Assembly: GCA_943328975.2 (NCBI GenBank)
Contig: CALQCC020000008.1
Location: forward strand, 1 to 64,000
Length of the DNA: 64,000 nucleotides
Reading direction: 5' to 3'
Source of the DNA: Bordetella parapertussis
GTDB taxonomy: Bacteria > Acidobacteriota > Terriglobia > Bryobacterales > Bryobacteraceae
In this document: piece after piece, positions 50,332 through 59,831 of the stretch
Layout: the number at the start of each line of letters is the position of its first letter
Numbering within the stretch: the stretch's first letter is position 1
The notes under the pieces: model-generated
Databases searched by the model: none
What the model was told of the DNA's origin: nothing
The model's input: the letters and a program-made list of their open reading frames with translations, nothing else
Position numbers and translations under genes: made by a program

Positions 50332-51504
50332 TTACTTTGCCCAGCGAACCGATAACGCCTTGATGCGTTTCAGCGCTTCCTGGATGTTCTCCAACGAATT
50401 CGCGTAGCTGAAGCGCAAGTAGCCTTCGCCGTATTCGCCGAAGCCACGACCATCGAGGCAAGCCACGCCCGCATCGTTCAGCAACATGTTGGCGAGTTCC
50501 TTGGAGGGAACGCCCGTTGCCTTCACGTTCGGGAATGCGTAGAACGCTCCGTTGGGAAGCGTGCACTTGAAGCCCGGGATCTCGTTCAATCCCTTAACGA
50601 TGGCGTCACGGCGTTCTTTGAACTTCGCCACCATCATGTCGACGTCGTCTTGTGGACCTTCGAGAGCCGCAATGCCGGCCATCTGCGTGAACGTCGCGGT
50701 GCAGGAGTTGGAGTTACCCATCAACTGGACCGTGGCCGCCACCATCTGCTTGCTCATCACGCCGTAACCGAGGCGCCAGCCGGTCATCGAATATGTCTTC
50801 GAGAAGCCGTCCAGGATGATGGTTTTATCCAGCATCCACGGGTACTTCGCGATCGACTCCGGAAAGCCGCCACTGTACACGATGCGCGAATAGATCTCGT
50901 CGGACAGCACGATGATGTCGCGATCCTTGCACAGATTCGCCAAGCGTTCGATGTCTTCGTTCGGGATGATTCCGCCGGTCGGATTCTGCGGCGAGTTCAA
51001 GACGATCAACTTGGTCTTCGGCGTCAGCTTCGACTCGAGCATATCCATGTCGAGCGTCCAGCCGCGTTCTTCCACCAAGGGGATCGCGATGGCCTTCGCG
51101 CCCTGGAACTTAATCATGGATTCGTAGATCGGGAATCCGGGGTTGGCATAGATGGCTTCATCGCCCGGGCCCAGCAACGCGATCATGGCAAAATACATGA
51201 TCGGTTTCGCGCCAGGGACGATGCAAACGCGCTCTGGTCCAACTTCGATGCCGCGTGTGCGCGAGACGTAGCGAGCAATTGCCTCGCGTGCCTCGGGCAT
51301 GCCTTGAGTGGGACCATACTTGGTATAGCCCGCGCCCAATGCCTTCTGTCCAGCCTCTACAATGTGCTTCGGCGTCGGAAAATCCGGCTCGCCGATCTGC
51401 AGGTGGATAATACTCTTGCCCTGCGCTTCGAGGGCTCGCGCTTTGGCGAGCACCTCAAACGCAGACTCGGCTCCTAGGCCGGCCATTCCTTTTACTAGTT
51501 CCAT
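50332..51504 (-). CDS. Class I/II PLP-dependent aminotransferase (aspartate aminotransferase-like)
   Basis: 390 residues of fold-type I with the expected landmarks: IHLQIGEPDFPTP, YTKYGPTQGMPEAREAI, NSPQNPTGGII (N174), VLSDEIYSRIVY (D202, Y205) and the PLP lysine in LDGFSKTYSMTGWRLGYG (K236, R244). The C-terminal Arg in YLRFSYANS binds the substrate carboxylate. The closest groups are subgroup I-gamma aspartate or branched aminotransferases; specificity is undecided. It lies 13 nt after the aldolase gene and is probably cotranscribed with it. Confidence 0.9.
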   Translation of the reverse strand: MELVKGMAGLGAESAFEVLAKARALEAQGKSIIHLQIGEPDFPTPKHIVEAGQKALGAGYTKYGPTQGMPEAREAIARYVSRTRGIEVGPERVCIVPGAKPIMYFAMIALLGPGDEAIYANPGFPIYESMIKFQGAKAIAIPLVEERGWTLDMDMLESKLTPKTKLIVLNSPQNPTGGIIPNEDIERLANLCKDRDIIVLSDEIYSRIVYSGGFPESIAKYPWMLDKTIILDGFSKTYSMTGWRLGYGVMSKQMVAATVQLMGNSNSCTATFTQMAGIAALEGPQDDVDMMVAKFKERRDAIVKGLNEIPGFKCTLPNGAFYAFPNVKATGVPSKELANMLLNDAGVACLDGRGFGEYGEGYLRFSYANSLENIQEALKRIKALSVRWAK

Positions 51505-51517
51505 TTTTGTTTGTTGC

Positions 51518-52360
51518 CTACATAAGCGCCGTTTTACGGCGCGTCCAATTCGAACCCTTCTCTTTCGAGATGCCCTCCACGTCCTTGACGTACGCGGTTG
51601 CCTGCGTCAGGATGTGATGCAGATCGTTGCCCAGGCTGATGAGCGGGAAGCCCTTATCCAGGAACTCACCCACGCGCGATGTGCCGAACAGGAACAAGCC
51701 CAGAATGACATTGTTCTTCTTGGCGGCCGCGATCAATTTATTGGTAGCGTCCAGAAGCTCAGGCGAGGTGTACATGTCCGGGAACTTGTACTTCTCAAAC
51801 AGGCCCATGGACATGCAGAGATCGTTCTGGCCAAGGAAGAGTAGATCCAGGCCGGGGACGGCTGCGATCTCGTCGATGTTCTTGATGCAATCGGCGGTTT
51901 CAACCTGCAGAGCGACAATGGTGTTATCGTTCGCGGCGCCGGCATAGCCGAGCAAGCCGTCTTTGTTCATGCTGCGCTGGGGGAAGTACACCGAGCGCGT
52001 ACCCGCCGTCGGATACTTGCAGCAGCTGATCGCTTGAATCGCTTCTTCCGCAGTGTTGATGTACGGGACCAATACGCCATCGGCGCCGGTGTCGAGCGAT
52101 TGCTGAATGCCCTGACGATCCTGATAGCCCGCCACGCGGACCAAAGACTTCGCTCCGCCATTGGCGATGCCGCCCAACATGGTGGAGAGCTTCTCGTAGT
52201 TCATGGGACCGTGCTGCATGTCGACCAGCAGCCAATCGTAGCCGCTGTGCGCCAGTTGCTCCGCCACGGTGGGACTGTGCGAATTCAGGAACAGCCCTAA
52301 CTTGGGGGTTCCCGCGCGCAGTTGCTTCTTAAACTCGGCTCCGCTGAGCACTTCACTCAT
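51518..52360 (-). CDS. HpcH/HpaI-type class II aldolase/citrate lyase family protein
   Basis: 280 residues with the HpaI core: LGLFLNSHSPTVAEQLAHSGYDWLLVDMQHGPMNYEKL, then the catalytic-arginine segment LVRVAGYQ, DGVLVPYINTAEEA and the metal ligands in VALQVETADCIKNIDEIAAV and LDLLFLGQNDLCMSMG. Such enzymes reversibly cleave 2-oxo-4-hydroxy acids into pyruvate and an aldehyde in the cytoplasm. The ATG at 52360 has AGGAG 8 nt upstream, better than longer in-frame starts. Cotranscription with the aminotransferase suggests joint amino- or keto-acid metabolism. Confidence 0.88.
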   Translation of the reverse strand: MSEVLSGAEFKKQLRAGTPKLGLFLNSHSPTVAEQLAHSGYDWLLVDMQHGPMNYEKLSTMLGGIANGGAKSLVRVAGYQDRQGIQQSLDTGADGVLVPYINTAEEAIQAISCCKYPTAGTRSVYFPQRSMNKDGLLGYAGAANDNTIVALQVETADCIKNIDEIAAVPGLDLLFLGQNDLCMSMGLFEKYKFPDMYTSPELLDATNKLIAAAKKNNVILGLFLFGTSRVGEFLDKGFPLISLGNDLHHILTQATAYVKDVEGISKEKGSNWTRRKTALM

Positions 52361-52520
52361 TGAGATGTCTCCTGATTGACCTTGCAACGTTGACCGGGCA
52401 GGCCTAGGGCGTGACGCGGAAAAAGGCGGCACGACGAACTGGGGGCTTTCTGTCCGGGATCTTCTATGAATTATACAACGGGGGCGGGGGATTGTGCTTA
52501 CAGTTGAGACGGGGACATTT

Positions 52521-52554
52521 ACGCAAAGGCGCTACGATCCTAGCGCCTTTGCGT
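52521..52554. terminator. Perfect 14-bp hairpin downstream of the PQQ dehydrogenase
   Basis: ACGCAAAGGCGCTA pairs perfectly with TAGCGCCTTTGCGT around a 6-nt loop, 21 nt after the dehydrogenase stop (minus strand). No long U-tract follows. It may terminate by itself or protect the 3' end. The rest of the gap 52361-52575 shows nothing else. Confidence 0.55.
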
Positions 52555-52575
52555 GAAACTCGGGATTAAATCCCT

Positions 52576-54261
52576 CTATCGCAGCCCGAACGTGTACAAG
52601 GAGCTCCCGCACTGAATGCTCACGTACTGCTTGCCGTTGACCGAGTACGACATCGGGCCCGCGGAAACAGACGGTCCCAGGTTCGTCTCCCACAGCAGCT
52701 TGCCATCGCGAGCGTCCAGCGCGAAGAACTGACCGTCCCGTCCACCCGCGAACAAAACATTGGACCCCGTGGTCAACACTCCGCCTTCGGTGGACGGAGC
52801 CGACATTCTGAACGTCCACTTGCGTTCGTTCGTGTTGGGATCCATCGCGATGATCGAACTGAAAACGTCATCGCTGGTGGTTGCGCGGCCCGGGCTGGTT
52901 CCAACGAAACTCTGGCCATCGTGAAACTCCGGCGGGTCCTCGCCCTTCTTGTAAACGCTGGAGCTATTCTCCCAGGCTGGGATGTAGAACAAATTAGTCA
53001 CCGGGCTGAACGAAGAGTTGTACCAATTTGTTCCACCCTGGTTACCGGGGTAGACCAAGGTTCCTTCATTGGTCGGCAGGATTCCCGGGGCGCGCATGGG
53101 GCGGCCTTTTTCGTCGAAGCCCGTATACCAGTTGGTCTTGGTGAAAGACTTGCCGGATAGGAACTCGCCGTTCGTGCGGTCCAGAACATAAAACACGCCG
53201 TTCCGATTCGCCAGCATCATTGCTTTGCGCGGCGTGCCTTTTACATTGATATCGGCCAGCACAGGGATCTGCGTCGCGTCCCAGTCGAATTCGTCATGCG
53301 GAGAGAACTGGTAGTGCCACTTCAGTTTCCCTGTGTCGGCGTCCAGCGCGATCACCGACGAACTGTAAAGGTTGTCGCCCAACCGGTTATCGCCGTTGTA
53401 ATCCGGACCCGCATTGCCGGTGGTCCACATGGTCAGGTTCGTCGCCGGATCATAGGACCCGGTGATCCAGATGGGCGCGCCGCCATGCAAGTAGGAATCG
53501 TTCGGCTTGCCGTCTTTGCCCAGCCACGTTTCGTAGCCCGGTTCGCCCGGACCCGGCACCGTATTGAAGCGCCAGGCTTCTTTGCCGGTGTTCACGTCGT
53601 AAGCGGCTAGGAACCCGCGGACGCCGTGCTCGCCACCCGCGACACCTGAGATCACTTTGTCCTTGATCACCAGAGGAGCAACCGTCATCGCGTACTGCTG
53701 TTTGTAGTCTGCAATCTGCGTATTCCACAACTCTTTGCCGGTCTTCGCATCGATCGCGATCATCTTGGAGTCGAGCGCCGCGAGAAATAGTTTGTCGCCC
53801 AAAATCGCCAGCCCGCGCGTCAAATTTCCGCAGCAGGGATTGCGCGTCCCCTCCGCTGGCTTGTGCAAATAGGTCCAGATCGTCTTGCCAGTCACCGCAT
53901 CCAGTGCGACCACGTCGTTGGGGCTCTGCACGGTGTACATAACGCCATCCACCACCAGCGGCGTGACCTCATGTTTATCGAGCGAGCGTGACTGGAAGAC
54001 CCATTTGAGCACCAGATCCCCCGCATTCGCCGGATTGATTTGCGTGAGCGCGCTATGGCGCTGCGCGTTGAGATTGCCCGAATACGTCAGCCAGTTTTGT
54101 GGCTCTTGATTGGCCTGTAGGATCCGCGCAAACGGAACCGGCTTCACCGGAGCTTCCCGGGCCGGAGCCCCGCCGCGTCCTCCCTGGGCCCAGAGTGGCG
54201 CGGTGGTTGTCCCCAATAATGTCCCAAACAGTGCGGTGTGCAGGAGTAAACGTGTATTCAT
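52576..54261 (-). CDS. Exported PQQ-dependent alcohol/methanol dehydrogenase-like quinoprotein
   Basis: 561 residues with a signal peptide (MNTRLLLHTALFGTLLGTTTAPLWAQ). Eight-bladed propeller repeats follow with tryptophan-docking sequences such as GDLVLKWVFQSRS, GKTIWTYLHKP and GKLKWHYQFSPHDEFDWDATQIP. Adjacent Cys143-Cys144 (NPCCGN) would form the vicinal disulfide typical of the methanol dehydrogenase group. It oxidises alcohols or aldoses in the periplasm with PQQ. No cytochrome c CxxCH site is present, so it needs an external acceptor. Divergent from the exporter operon. Confidence 0.87.
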   Translation of the reverse strand: MNTRLLLHTALFGTLLGTTTAPLWAQGGRGGAPAREAPVKPVPFARILQANQEPQNWLTYSGNLNAQRHSALTQINPANAGDLVLKWVFQSRSLDKHEVTPLVVDGVMYTVQSPNDVVALDAVTGKTIWTYLHKPAEGTRNPCCGNLTRGLAILGDKLFLAALDSKMIAIDAKTGKELWNTQIADYKQQYAMTVAPLVIKDKVISGVAGGEHGVRGFLAAYDVNTGKEAWRFNTVPGPGEPGYETWLGKDGKPNDSYLHGGAPIWITGSYDPATNLTMWTTGNAGPDYNGDNRLGDNLYSSSVIALDADTGKLKWHYQFSPHDEFDWDATQIPVLADINVKGTPRKAMMLANRNGVFYVLDRTNGEFLSGKSFTKTNWYTGFDEKGRPMRAPGILPTNEGTLVYPGNQGGTNWYNSSFSPVTNLFYIPAWENSSSVYKKGEDPPEFHDGQSFVGTSPGRATTSDDVFSSIIAMDPNTNERKWTFRMSAPSTEGGVLTTGSNVLFAGGRDGQFFALDARDGKLLWETNLGPSVSAGPMSYSVNGKQYVSIQCGSSLYTFGLR

Positions 54262-54382
54262 GGATAGATCCCCCAACTGAGTATCGCCGGTTATCTTAAC
54301 ACTTGCGCATCCGGATGGGAACCGCACGACGCAGCCCGCTCGACGATTCGGCATAATTGGAACTAGCGATGACGAGATCTCG

Positions 54383-55666
54383 ATGAAGTTAGAGACCCCC
54401 GTACAGAATACAGATCTGACGGCGTTGGCCAGTTCTCCATCCGGCTCACGCTTACGCTCGCTCTTCTTCCGCCCCAGCGTATGGATCGTCCTCGCGTTGT
54501 TCATCGTCGCTGGTGTCATTGCCGCCATGCGTGCTCGCGGACCCATCGTGTCAACCGTACTGGCGTCGAGGACCAATCTAGAACAGCACGTGATCGCCAG
54601 CGGGCGAGTATGGGTTGTGACACGCGTCCAAATGTCCCCCCAAACCTCCGGACGCGTGCTGTCTGTCCGCGTTGTCGAAGGCCAGCGGGTTCGCGCCGGC
54701 GACCTGCTCGTACAGTTGGACGATGCCGAGGCGAACGCGGTCGTCTCGCAGGCAAATGCGGTCGTGAGTCAAGGCGACGCTCGTGTCGAACAGCTCCGCA
54801 GTGTGGGCGCAATCGTCACAACCGAAGCGTCGCGTCAAGCGGAGACAAATCTGGACCGCGCGCTAGTCAACCTCGCTCGCATCGAGAAGCTCTTCGCATC
54901 CGGTGATGTGCCACGCGTCAACTTAGAGGAAGCCCAGCACAGCGTGGAGATCGCTCGCTCGCAGAAGAACGCGGCTGAAGTACAGAAGACAGCTTCGACG
55001 CCTGCCGGTGCCGATTCCCGTATCGCTGCCAGCGCGCTCGGTCAAAACCAAGCCCAGCTCTCGGCCGCGGTGGTCCGTCTGCAACAGAGCCGCATCGTCG
55101 CTCCGCAGGACGGCATCATCCTGAGCCGGATGGTCGAGCCCGGCTACACAGTGCAGCCAGGAACAACACTGTTCGAGATGGCCGCCCAGGGAGAGACGCA
55201 ACTCGCCATCGAACCAGACGAGCGCAACCTTGCCTGGATCCGGGTCGGCCAAAAGGCCCTCGCCTCTGCCGACGCGTTTCCGCAGCAGACCTTTGAAGCG
55301 CAAGTCAGCTACATTGCGCCTTCCGTAAACTCGCAGCGCGGCAGCGTCCAGGTGAGGCTGCGGGTGCCCAAGCCACCAAGCTTCCTCAAACCGGATATGA
55401 CCATCTCCGTCGATCTGACGGTCGCCTCCAAATCGAACGTGGTTACGGTTCCGAGTGATGCGATCCGCGGCGTGTCCACCCCTGACCCATGGGTGCTCGT
55501 GGTGGATCAGGGCCTCATCGCGCGCCGTTCCGTCAAGTTGGGGATTCGCGGTCTGGGCCGTACGGAGATCGAATCTGGAATCGACCAGGGCGCTGAGATT
55601 GTTCTGTCCGACGATCAATCTCTCCTCCCAGGGCAGAAGGTTCGCGCCGAACGGGGAACCCGCTGA
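54383..55666 (+). CDS. Periplasmic adaptor (membrane fusion) subunit, MacA/HlyD-like
   Basis: 427 residues. A cytoplasmic leader of 30 residues and a membrane helix (about 32-50, VWIVLALFIVAGVIAAM) precede a lipoyl half (SPQTSGRVLSVRVVEGQRVRAGDLLVQLDD), a long coiled-coil hairpin (about 110-215), the second lipoyl half (SRIVAPQDGIILSRMVEPG), and beta-barrel and membrane-proximal domains. It links an inner-membrane ABC pump to an outer-membrane channel. First gene of a three-gene operon: its TGA shares its A with the permease ATG. No TolC-like gene follows. Confidence 0.9.
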   Translation: MKLETPVQNTDLTALASSPSGSRLRSLFFRPSVWIVLALFIVAGVIAAMRARGPIVSTVLASRTNLEQHVIASGRVWVVTRVQMSPQTSGRVLSVRVVEGQRVRAGDLLVQLDDAEANAVVSQANAVVSQGDARVEQLRSVGAIVTTEASRQAETNLDRALVNLARIEKLFASGDVPRVNLEEAQHSVEIARSQKNAAEVQKTASTPAGADSRIAASALGQNQAQLSAAVVRLQQSRIVAPQDGIILSRMVEPGYTVQPGTTLFEMAAQGETQLAIEPDERNLAWIRVGQKALASADAFPQQTFEAQVSYIAPSVNSQRGSVQVRLRVPKPPSFLKPDMTISVDLTVASKSNVVTVPSDAIRGVSTPDPWVLVVDQGLIARRSVKLGIRGLGRTEIESGIDQGAEIVLSDDQSLLPGQKVRAERGTR

Positions 55667-56886
55667 TGCCGTTTCAGTGGTTCGTAGCGCTTCGCTACAT
55701 GCGGGACGCGCGAGGGCAAACGGCGCTGATCCTCTCCGCAGTGTCGGTGGGCGTCAGCGTGATTGTCTTCCTGTCGGCTCTCATCAACGGGCTCCAATCC
55801 TCCCTGATCGAGACGACTCTGGGCTCGCAACCGCACGTCACCCTCCGCGTGCCACGGGAAGAGCCGCGCCCGTTGGTCGAACCCAACTCGGAGCGGGCCA
55901 TTGCACGCCTGATTCAGCCGGCCTCACAGCGCCTCCGTTCCATCGACCAGTGGCCGGTCGTGATGGCCGATGCCGAACACGTCCCCGGTGTCACGGCCGC
56001 AAGCCCGACTGTCACCGGGTCTGGAATCGCAACCCGCGCCGACGCACGCGTGCCGGTTGTCATTCGCGGCGTGGATCCTGAGCGCTTTCTGGCCATCATC
56101 AACATCCCAAGAAAGATGATTCAGGGAACATTCGACATCGCCGGAGACAGCGTTGTGATCGGTTCTACGCTCGCCACCGATCTCGGCGTGGAGGTTGGCG
56201 ACAAAGTGCGGGTGGCATCTACTGAGGGGATTGAGGAGGTCCTGAAGATCTCCGGCGTCTTCACCTTGGGGAGTGCGGCGGTAGACAAGACATGGGTGGT
56301 GACGTCGCTGCGTCACGCGCAGTCCATGTTCGCCTTGCCCGGCGGCGCGACCACCATTGAACTGAAAGTGGCCGACGTCTTCGAGGCCGATCGAATCGCC
56401 AACCAGATCCAATCTCAGACCGGGTTGTTGGCAGACAGTTGGATGGCGCTCAATGCCCAGTTGTTATCGGGCCTATCGGCGCAGAGCAGTTCGAAGATCA
56501 TGATCCAGGTCTGCGTAGTGCTGACCGTCGCGCTCGGCATCGCCAGCGTCTTAATCGTCTCAGTCGTGCAGAAATCGCGCGAGATCGGGATCCTTCGCGC
56601 CGTCGGCGCTCCGGCAAACCGTGTGCTGGCCATCTTCCTAATTCAGGGCGGCGTGCTCGGACTCGTCGGCTCATTTTTCGGCTCCGCCCTCGGCGTAGCC
56701 TTCGCCAGGGCCTTTGAGACCGCCACAAGGGATCCCAATGGCCTCCCCAGATTCCCGGTGCAGGTCGATCTCAACCTGCTTGTCGGCGCGACAGCGCTTG
56801 CCACCGGCGTGGGTCTGATTACAGCAGTGATTCCAGCGCGGCGAGCAGCGCAGCTCGATCCCGCGACGGCGATTCGCAGTGGCTGA
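55666..56886 (+). CDS. ABC transporter permease, FtsX/LolC/MacB type
   Basis: 406 residues with four predicted membrane helices (about 15-40, 285-310, 325-350 and 370-395) and a large periplasmic domain between the first two, the FtsX/MacB_PCD layout. The region [44 protein letters not shown] is the conserved coupling segment. Such permeases work as mechanotransducers and move lipoproteins, peptides or macrolides from the periplasm. No fused ATPase is present, unlike MacB. The start overlaps the adaptor stop; the ATPase gene overlaps its 3' end by 8 nt. Confidence 0.9.
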   Translation: MPFQWFVALRYMRDARGQTALILSAVSVGVSVIVFLSALINGLQSSLIETTLGSQPHVTLRVPREEPRPLVEPNSERAIARLIQPASQRLRSIDQWPVVMADAEHVPGVTAASPTVTGSGIATRADARVPVVIRGVDPERFLAIINIPRKMIQGTFDIAGDSVVIGSTLATDLGVEVGDKVRVASTEGIEEVLKISGVFTLGSAAVDKTWVVTSLRHAQSMFALPGGATTIELKVADVFEADRIANQIQSQTGLLADSWMALNAQLLSGLSAQSSSKIMIQVCVVLTVALGIASVLIVSVVQKSREIGILRAVGAPANRVLAIFLIQGGVLGLVGSFFGSALGVAFARAFETATRDPNGLPRFPVQVDLNLLVGATALATGVGLITAVIPARRAAQLDPATAIRSG

Positions 56887-57577
56887 CCCGATCCTGTCCG
56901 TTCAGCAGGTCGTACGTGAGTACGGTGAACACGTCCGCACCCGTGCGCTGGGCGGCGTCGATCTCGTTCTGCAGCCGGCCGAATTCGCCGCCCTCATCGG
57001 CCCATCGGGTTCCGGAAAAAGCACGCTGCTCAACATCGTAGGTCTGCTGGATCGCCCGACCTCGGGTCGCGTCATTCTCGCCGGCACGGACACCTCTCAC
57101 CTGGATGAGCGCGCACTCACCGCGTTCCGCGCACGAACGCTCGGCTTCGTGTTCCAGTTCCACCACCTCTTGCCCGCCTTCACCGCGGTGGAAAATGTGA
57201 TGCTACCCGAGTGGGCAGACCTGGGGATTGCGACACGCGAGATGCGGGTAAGGGCCGAAGCGATCCTTGACGCCGTCGGCCTTTCGGACCGCGTACAATA
57301 TAAGACGACGGATCTCTCCGGAGGCCAGCAGCAGCGCGTCGCCATCGCCCGCGCCCTGGTGCGCCGCCCACCATTGGTACTCGCCGACGAGCCAACAGGA
57401 AACCTCGACACCAAGTCCTCGGATGAAATCTTCGAACTCATGCGCCGGTTCAACCGAGAACTCGGCACGACCTTCCTCATCGTGACTCACGACCCGCGCA
57501 TCGCCGATCGCTGCAATCGCATCGTTGAAATCGTCGACGGACTGGTGAAAAGCGACCAGGTGCGATCCGCTTCCTGA
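56879..57577 (+). CDS. ABC transporter ATP-binding protein, LolD/MacB type
   Basis: 232 residues with Walker [10 protein letters not shown] (41-49), the Q-loop region [21 protein letters not shown], the signature [15 protein letters not shown], Walker [13 protein letters not shown] and the switch His in IVTHDPRIA. It powers the FtsX-type permease encoded just upstream. GTG start at 56879. [13 protein letters not shown] is close to LolD, so lipoprotein release is a possibility beside drug or peptide export. Confidence 0.93.
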   Translation: MADPILSVQQVVREYGEHVRTRALGGVDLVLQPAEFAALIGPSGSGKSTLLNIVGLLDRPTSGRVILAGTDTSHLDERALTAFRARTLGFVFQFHHLLPAFTAVENVMLPEWADLGIATREMRVRAEAILDAVGLSDRVQYKTTDLSGGQQQRVAIARALVRRPPLVLADEPTGNLDTKSSDEIFELMRRFNRELGTTFLIVTHDPRIADRCNRIVEIVDGLVKSDQVRSAS

Positions 57578-57590
57578 TGGGATCGCACCT
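57558..57590. terminator. Perfect 11-bp hairpin between convergent genes
   Basis: AGGTGCGATCC pairs with GGATCGCACCT around an 11-nt loop that contains most of the stop of the ABC ATPase gene; the second arm reaches the stop of the convergent dehydrogenase. Likely a bidirectional terminator with weak U-tracts. Confidence 0.55.
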
Positions 57591-59584
57591 CACTTGCGAG
57601 CGTTTTCGTTCGGCAACCGGAACGCCATGAACTGCGCCTGGTTCTTCCCGTTGATGTTGCCGCCCACCGCGATCACGATGTATTGCACGCCGTTCACCAT
57701 GTAGGTCATGGGACCGCCCGTGGTCTGCGCCGGCATGTACACCGCGCCCGCATCCTTGCCCGTGGCCTTATCGTAGGCCCGCAACATTGCGCCCACCCGA
57801 CCGTCGGGTAGCGTGTCGGTACCCTTCTCGCCCGCGATGACCAAGCTCTTGGTCACCAGCGTGATCGCTGCGCCGCCGCGTCCGGTCTTCGGAATCGTCA
57901 CGCCCTTCAAGGCCGGGTTGTTGCGAACACTGGCCGGAGTGTCCCCATGCGGGGCCTGCCACAGAATGGTCCCCGTCTTCAGATCAATCGCCGAGATCTG
58001 CGAATAAGGCGGCTTCAACAGAGGCAGCCCTTTCACGGTCAGCGCTCCCTGCGCGCCCTTCGCTCGACCGGATATGTACCCAACATCGGAACGATCCCCC
58101 GACGGCACCAGAGCGATACCGATGACACCGCGGCTGGAGCCGACGTACACAACTCCTGTTTCAGGATCGATCGACCCGCCCATCCAATTGGAGCCGGACA
58201 GCGACGAAACCAACGTCGCCCACGGACCCTCGGCCTTGCTCTCCACCGGCGGCGTGAAGATCGGACCCATCTTATAGTTCTTCACGATCTCCAGTGCTTC
58301 CTTGCGCAACTCCGGCGTGTAATCGATCAGCAGGCTTTCATCGACACCCTGCACCTCATATGGCGGCGGAGCGGTCGGGAACGGCTGCGTGGGCGCATAC
58401 CACTCGCCCGGCACCGTGCCTTTCTCCACCGGACGCTCTTCAATCGGCCATACCGGTTGGCCCGTTTCGCGATTCAGAACATACAGGAACGCCTGCTTGC
58501 TGGGCTGCGCCACAACCGGGACGCGCTTGCCCTTGATCTCGACATTCGCCAGGATCGGAGGCGAAGGATTGTCATGGTCCCAGATGCCGTGATGCACGAA
58601 CTGGTAGTGCCATTTGCGCTGGCCCGTTTCCAGATCCAACGCAACCAGGCTCTCCCCGAAGAGGTTATTCCCGGGCCGCGGTCCGCCATAGAAGTCACCC
58701 GTCGGCGCCTCGACTCCGACATAGACGACCCCAAGCGCTTCATCGATCGAGCTCTCGCCCCACGCGCCTGTGTTGCCGGTGTAGCTCCAGGAATCATTCA
58801 GCCACGTGTCAAATCCGAACTCACCCGGCTTCGGGATGTTGTGGAAGATCCACTTACGCTTGCCCGTGCGGACATCGTATCCGCGAACGTAGCCCTTCAC
58901 GTTCGTTTTGCTGGCAGGCGAGCCGCCCGGATCGTGAGCCGCGCCCACCACGATGGTGTTCCTGCCAATGGCCGGTGTGGAATGGATGCCGATGTCCCCC
59001 TTGAGAGGATCGATGGTTTGATCGTCCTCCAGCATGAGATCCACCGCGCCATCCACGCCAAAGGTCGGGATGCGGAGGCCCGTCTTGGCATTCAGTTCGA
59101 TCATGCGGTAGCCCGTGGTGAAGTAGACGATGCGCTTGTCATCCCCATCCGCCCAATACGAGAGACCGCGGCCGGAGAGACGGCGCGGCGAAACTTCCGC
59201 ACGCTTGCCTTCGTCTTCGCGATGCGTCCACAAAACCTCGCCCGTGGTGGCATCCAGCGCGACCACATCGCGCCGATCCCCGGCCGTGGAATACAGCACG
59301 CCATCCATCACCAGCGGTGTCGATTCCAGATTCTGCTCCGCCGTCGGGCCGAAATTGGCGGTGCTGAAGCTCCAAGCCAGTTGCAGCTTGCCGAAGTTGC
59401 TGGCGTCAATCTGATTCAGCGGCGAATAGCGCGTGTTCCCGACATCGCCCCCGTAGCTCCGCCAATTCTGGCTGGTCACCGCCTGCTGCGTCGTGGCGCG
59501 CGGCGCCCACAGAGCCAGCAGCGCCGCCGTCGCGCCCACCGTCTGTGCAACCTTCAGGAATTGCTTCGTTCCGGACCATGCCAT
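57590..59584 (-). CDS. Exported PQQ-dependent dehydrogenase (quinoprotein glucose dehydrogenase-like)
   Basis: 664 residues with a signal-like leader (about 15-33). Propeller repeats follow: NWRSYGGDVGNTRYSPLNQI, GEVLWTHR, GQRKWHYQFVHHGIWDHDNPSPPIL and GTILWQAPHGDTP. The end VQYIVIAVGGNINGKNQAQF resembles membrane-type PQQ glucose/quinate dehydrogenases, but the five N-terminal membrane helices of Gcd are missing and no haem motif is seen. It probably oxidises a sugar or alcohol in the periplasm. It differs from the dehydrogenase at 52576-54261 in length and in lacking the CC pair. Confidence 0.85.
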   Translation of the reverse strand: MAWSGTKQFLKVAQTVGATAALLALWAPRATTQQAVTSQNWRSYGGDVGNTRYSPLNQIDASNFGKLQLAWSFSTANFGPTAEQNLESTPLVMDGVLYSTAGDRRDVVALDATTGEVLWTHREDEGKRAEVSPRRLSGRGLSYWADGDDKRIVYFTTGYRMIELNAKTGLRIPTFGVDGAVDLMLEDDQTIDPLKGDIGIHSTPAIGRNTIVVGAAHDPGGSPASKTNVKGYVRGYDVRTGKRKWIFHNIPKPGEFGFDTWLNDSWSYTGNTGAWGESSIDEALGVVYVGVEAPTGDFYGGPRPGNNLFGESLVALDLETGQRKWHYQFVHHGIWDHDNPSPPILANVEIKGKRVPVVAQPSKQAFLYVLNRETGQPVWPIEERPVEKGTVPGEWYAPTQPFPTAPPPYEVQGVDESLLIDYTPELRKEALEIVKNYKMGPIFTPPVESKAEGPWATLVSSLSGSNWMGGSIDPETGVVYVGSSRGVIGIALVPSGDRSDVGYISGRAKGAQGALTVKGLPLLKPPYSQISAIDLKTGTILWQAPHGDTPASVRNNPALKGVTIPKTGRGGAAITLVTKSLVIAGEKGTDTLPDGRVGAMLRAYDKATGKDAGAVYMPAQTTGGPMTYMVNGVQYIVIAVGGNINGKNQAQFMAFRLPNENARK

Positions 59585-59831
59585 CGTCGTCTCTCCTCGA
59601 CTGGGGTGAAGATACCAGGCGAATTATATCCCATTCAGGCAGAGTGAATCGTGGCGCCTGATTGGTCCCGTGGGTCGTCGGCTCGAACCCCAGTACCAGT
59701 GGCTGCGGAGGAGCAAGCCAACCAACTGTATCAGGGGCTCTGTTATGGGATTAAGCCGGTTAGTCATGTTATCCTACGCATTCAGTTTGAGACCGGTTTT
59801 TCAACCGCCTTCTCTGAACTCACTCACATTT
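59585..59831. other. Intergenic region, no gene found
   Basis: About 250 nt between the divergent PQQ dehydrogenase and isocitrate dehydrogenase genes. In-frame codons upstream of the icd ATG are open from 59670 but read as unrelated sequence. A T-arm-like string at 59670-59700 does not fold into a tRNA. The promoters of both genes should lie here, but none was assigned. Confidence 0.4.

Noticed and set aside
57947-59647. Long open frame opposite the PQQ dehydrogenase
   Set aside because: Arg/His/Ala-rich translation with no motif, entirely antisense to a clearly recognised protein; a GC-rich shadow frame.
59670-59700. tRNA T-arm-like string (GGCTCGAACCC followed by CCAGT)
   Set aside because: Only three of five T-stem pairs form, the loop starts with C instead of T, and no anticodon arm or acceptor partner is present upstream.
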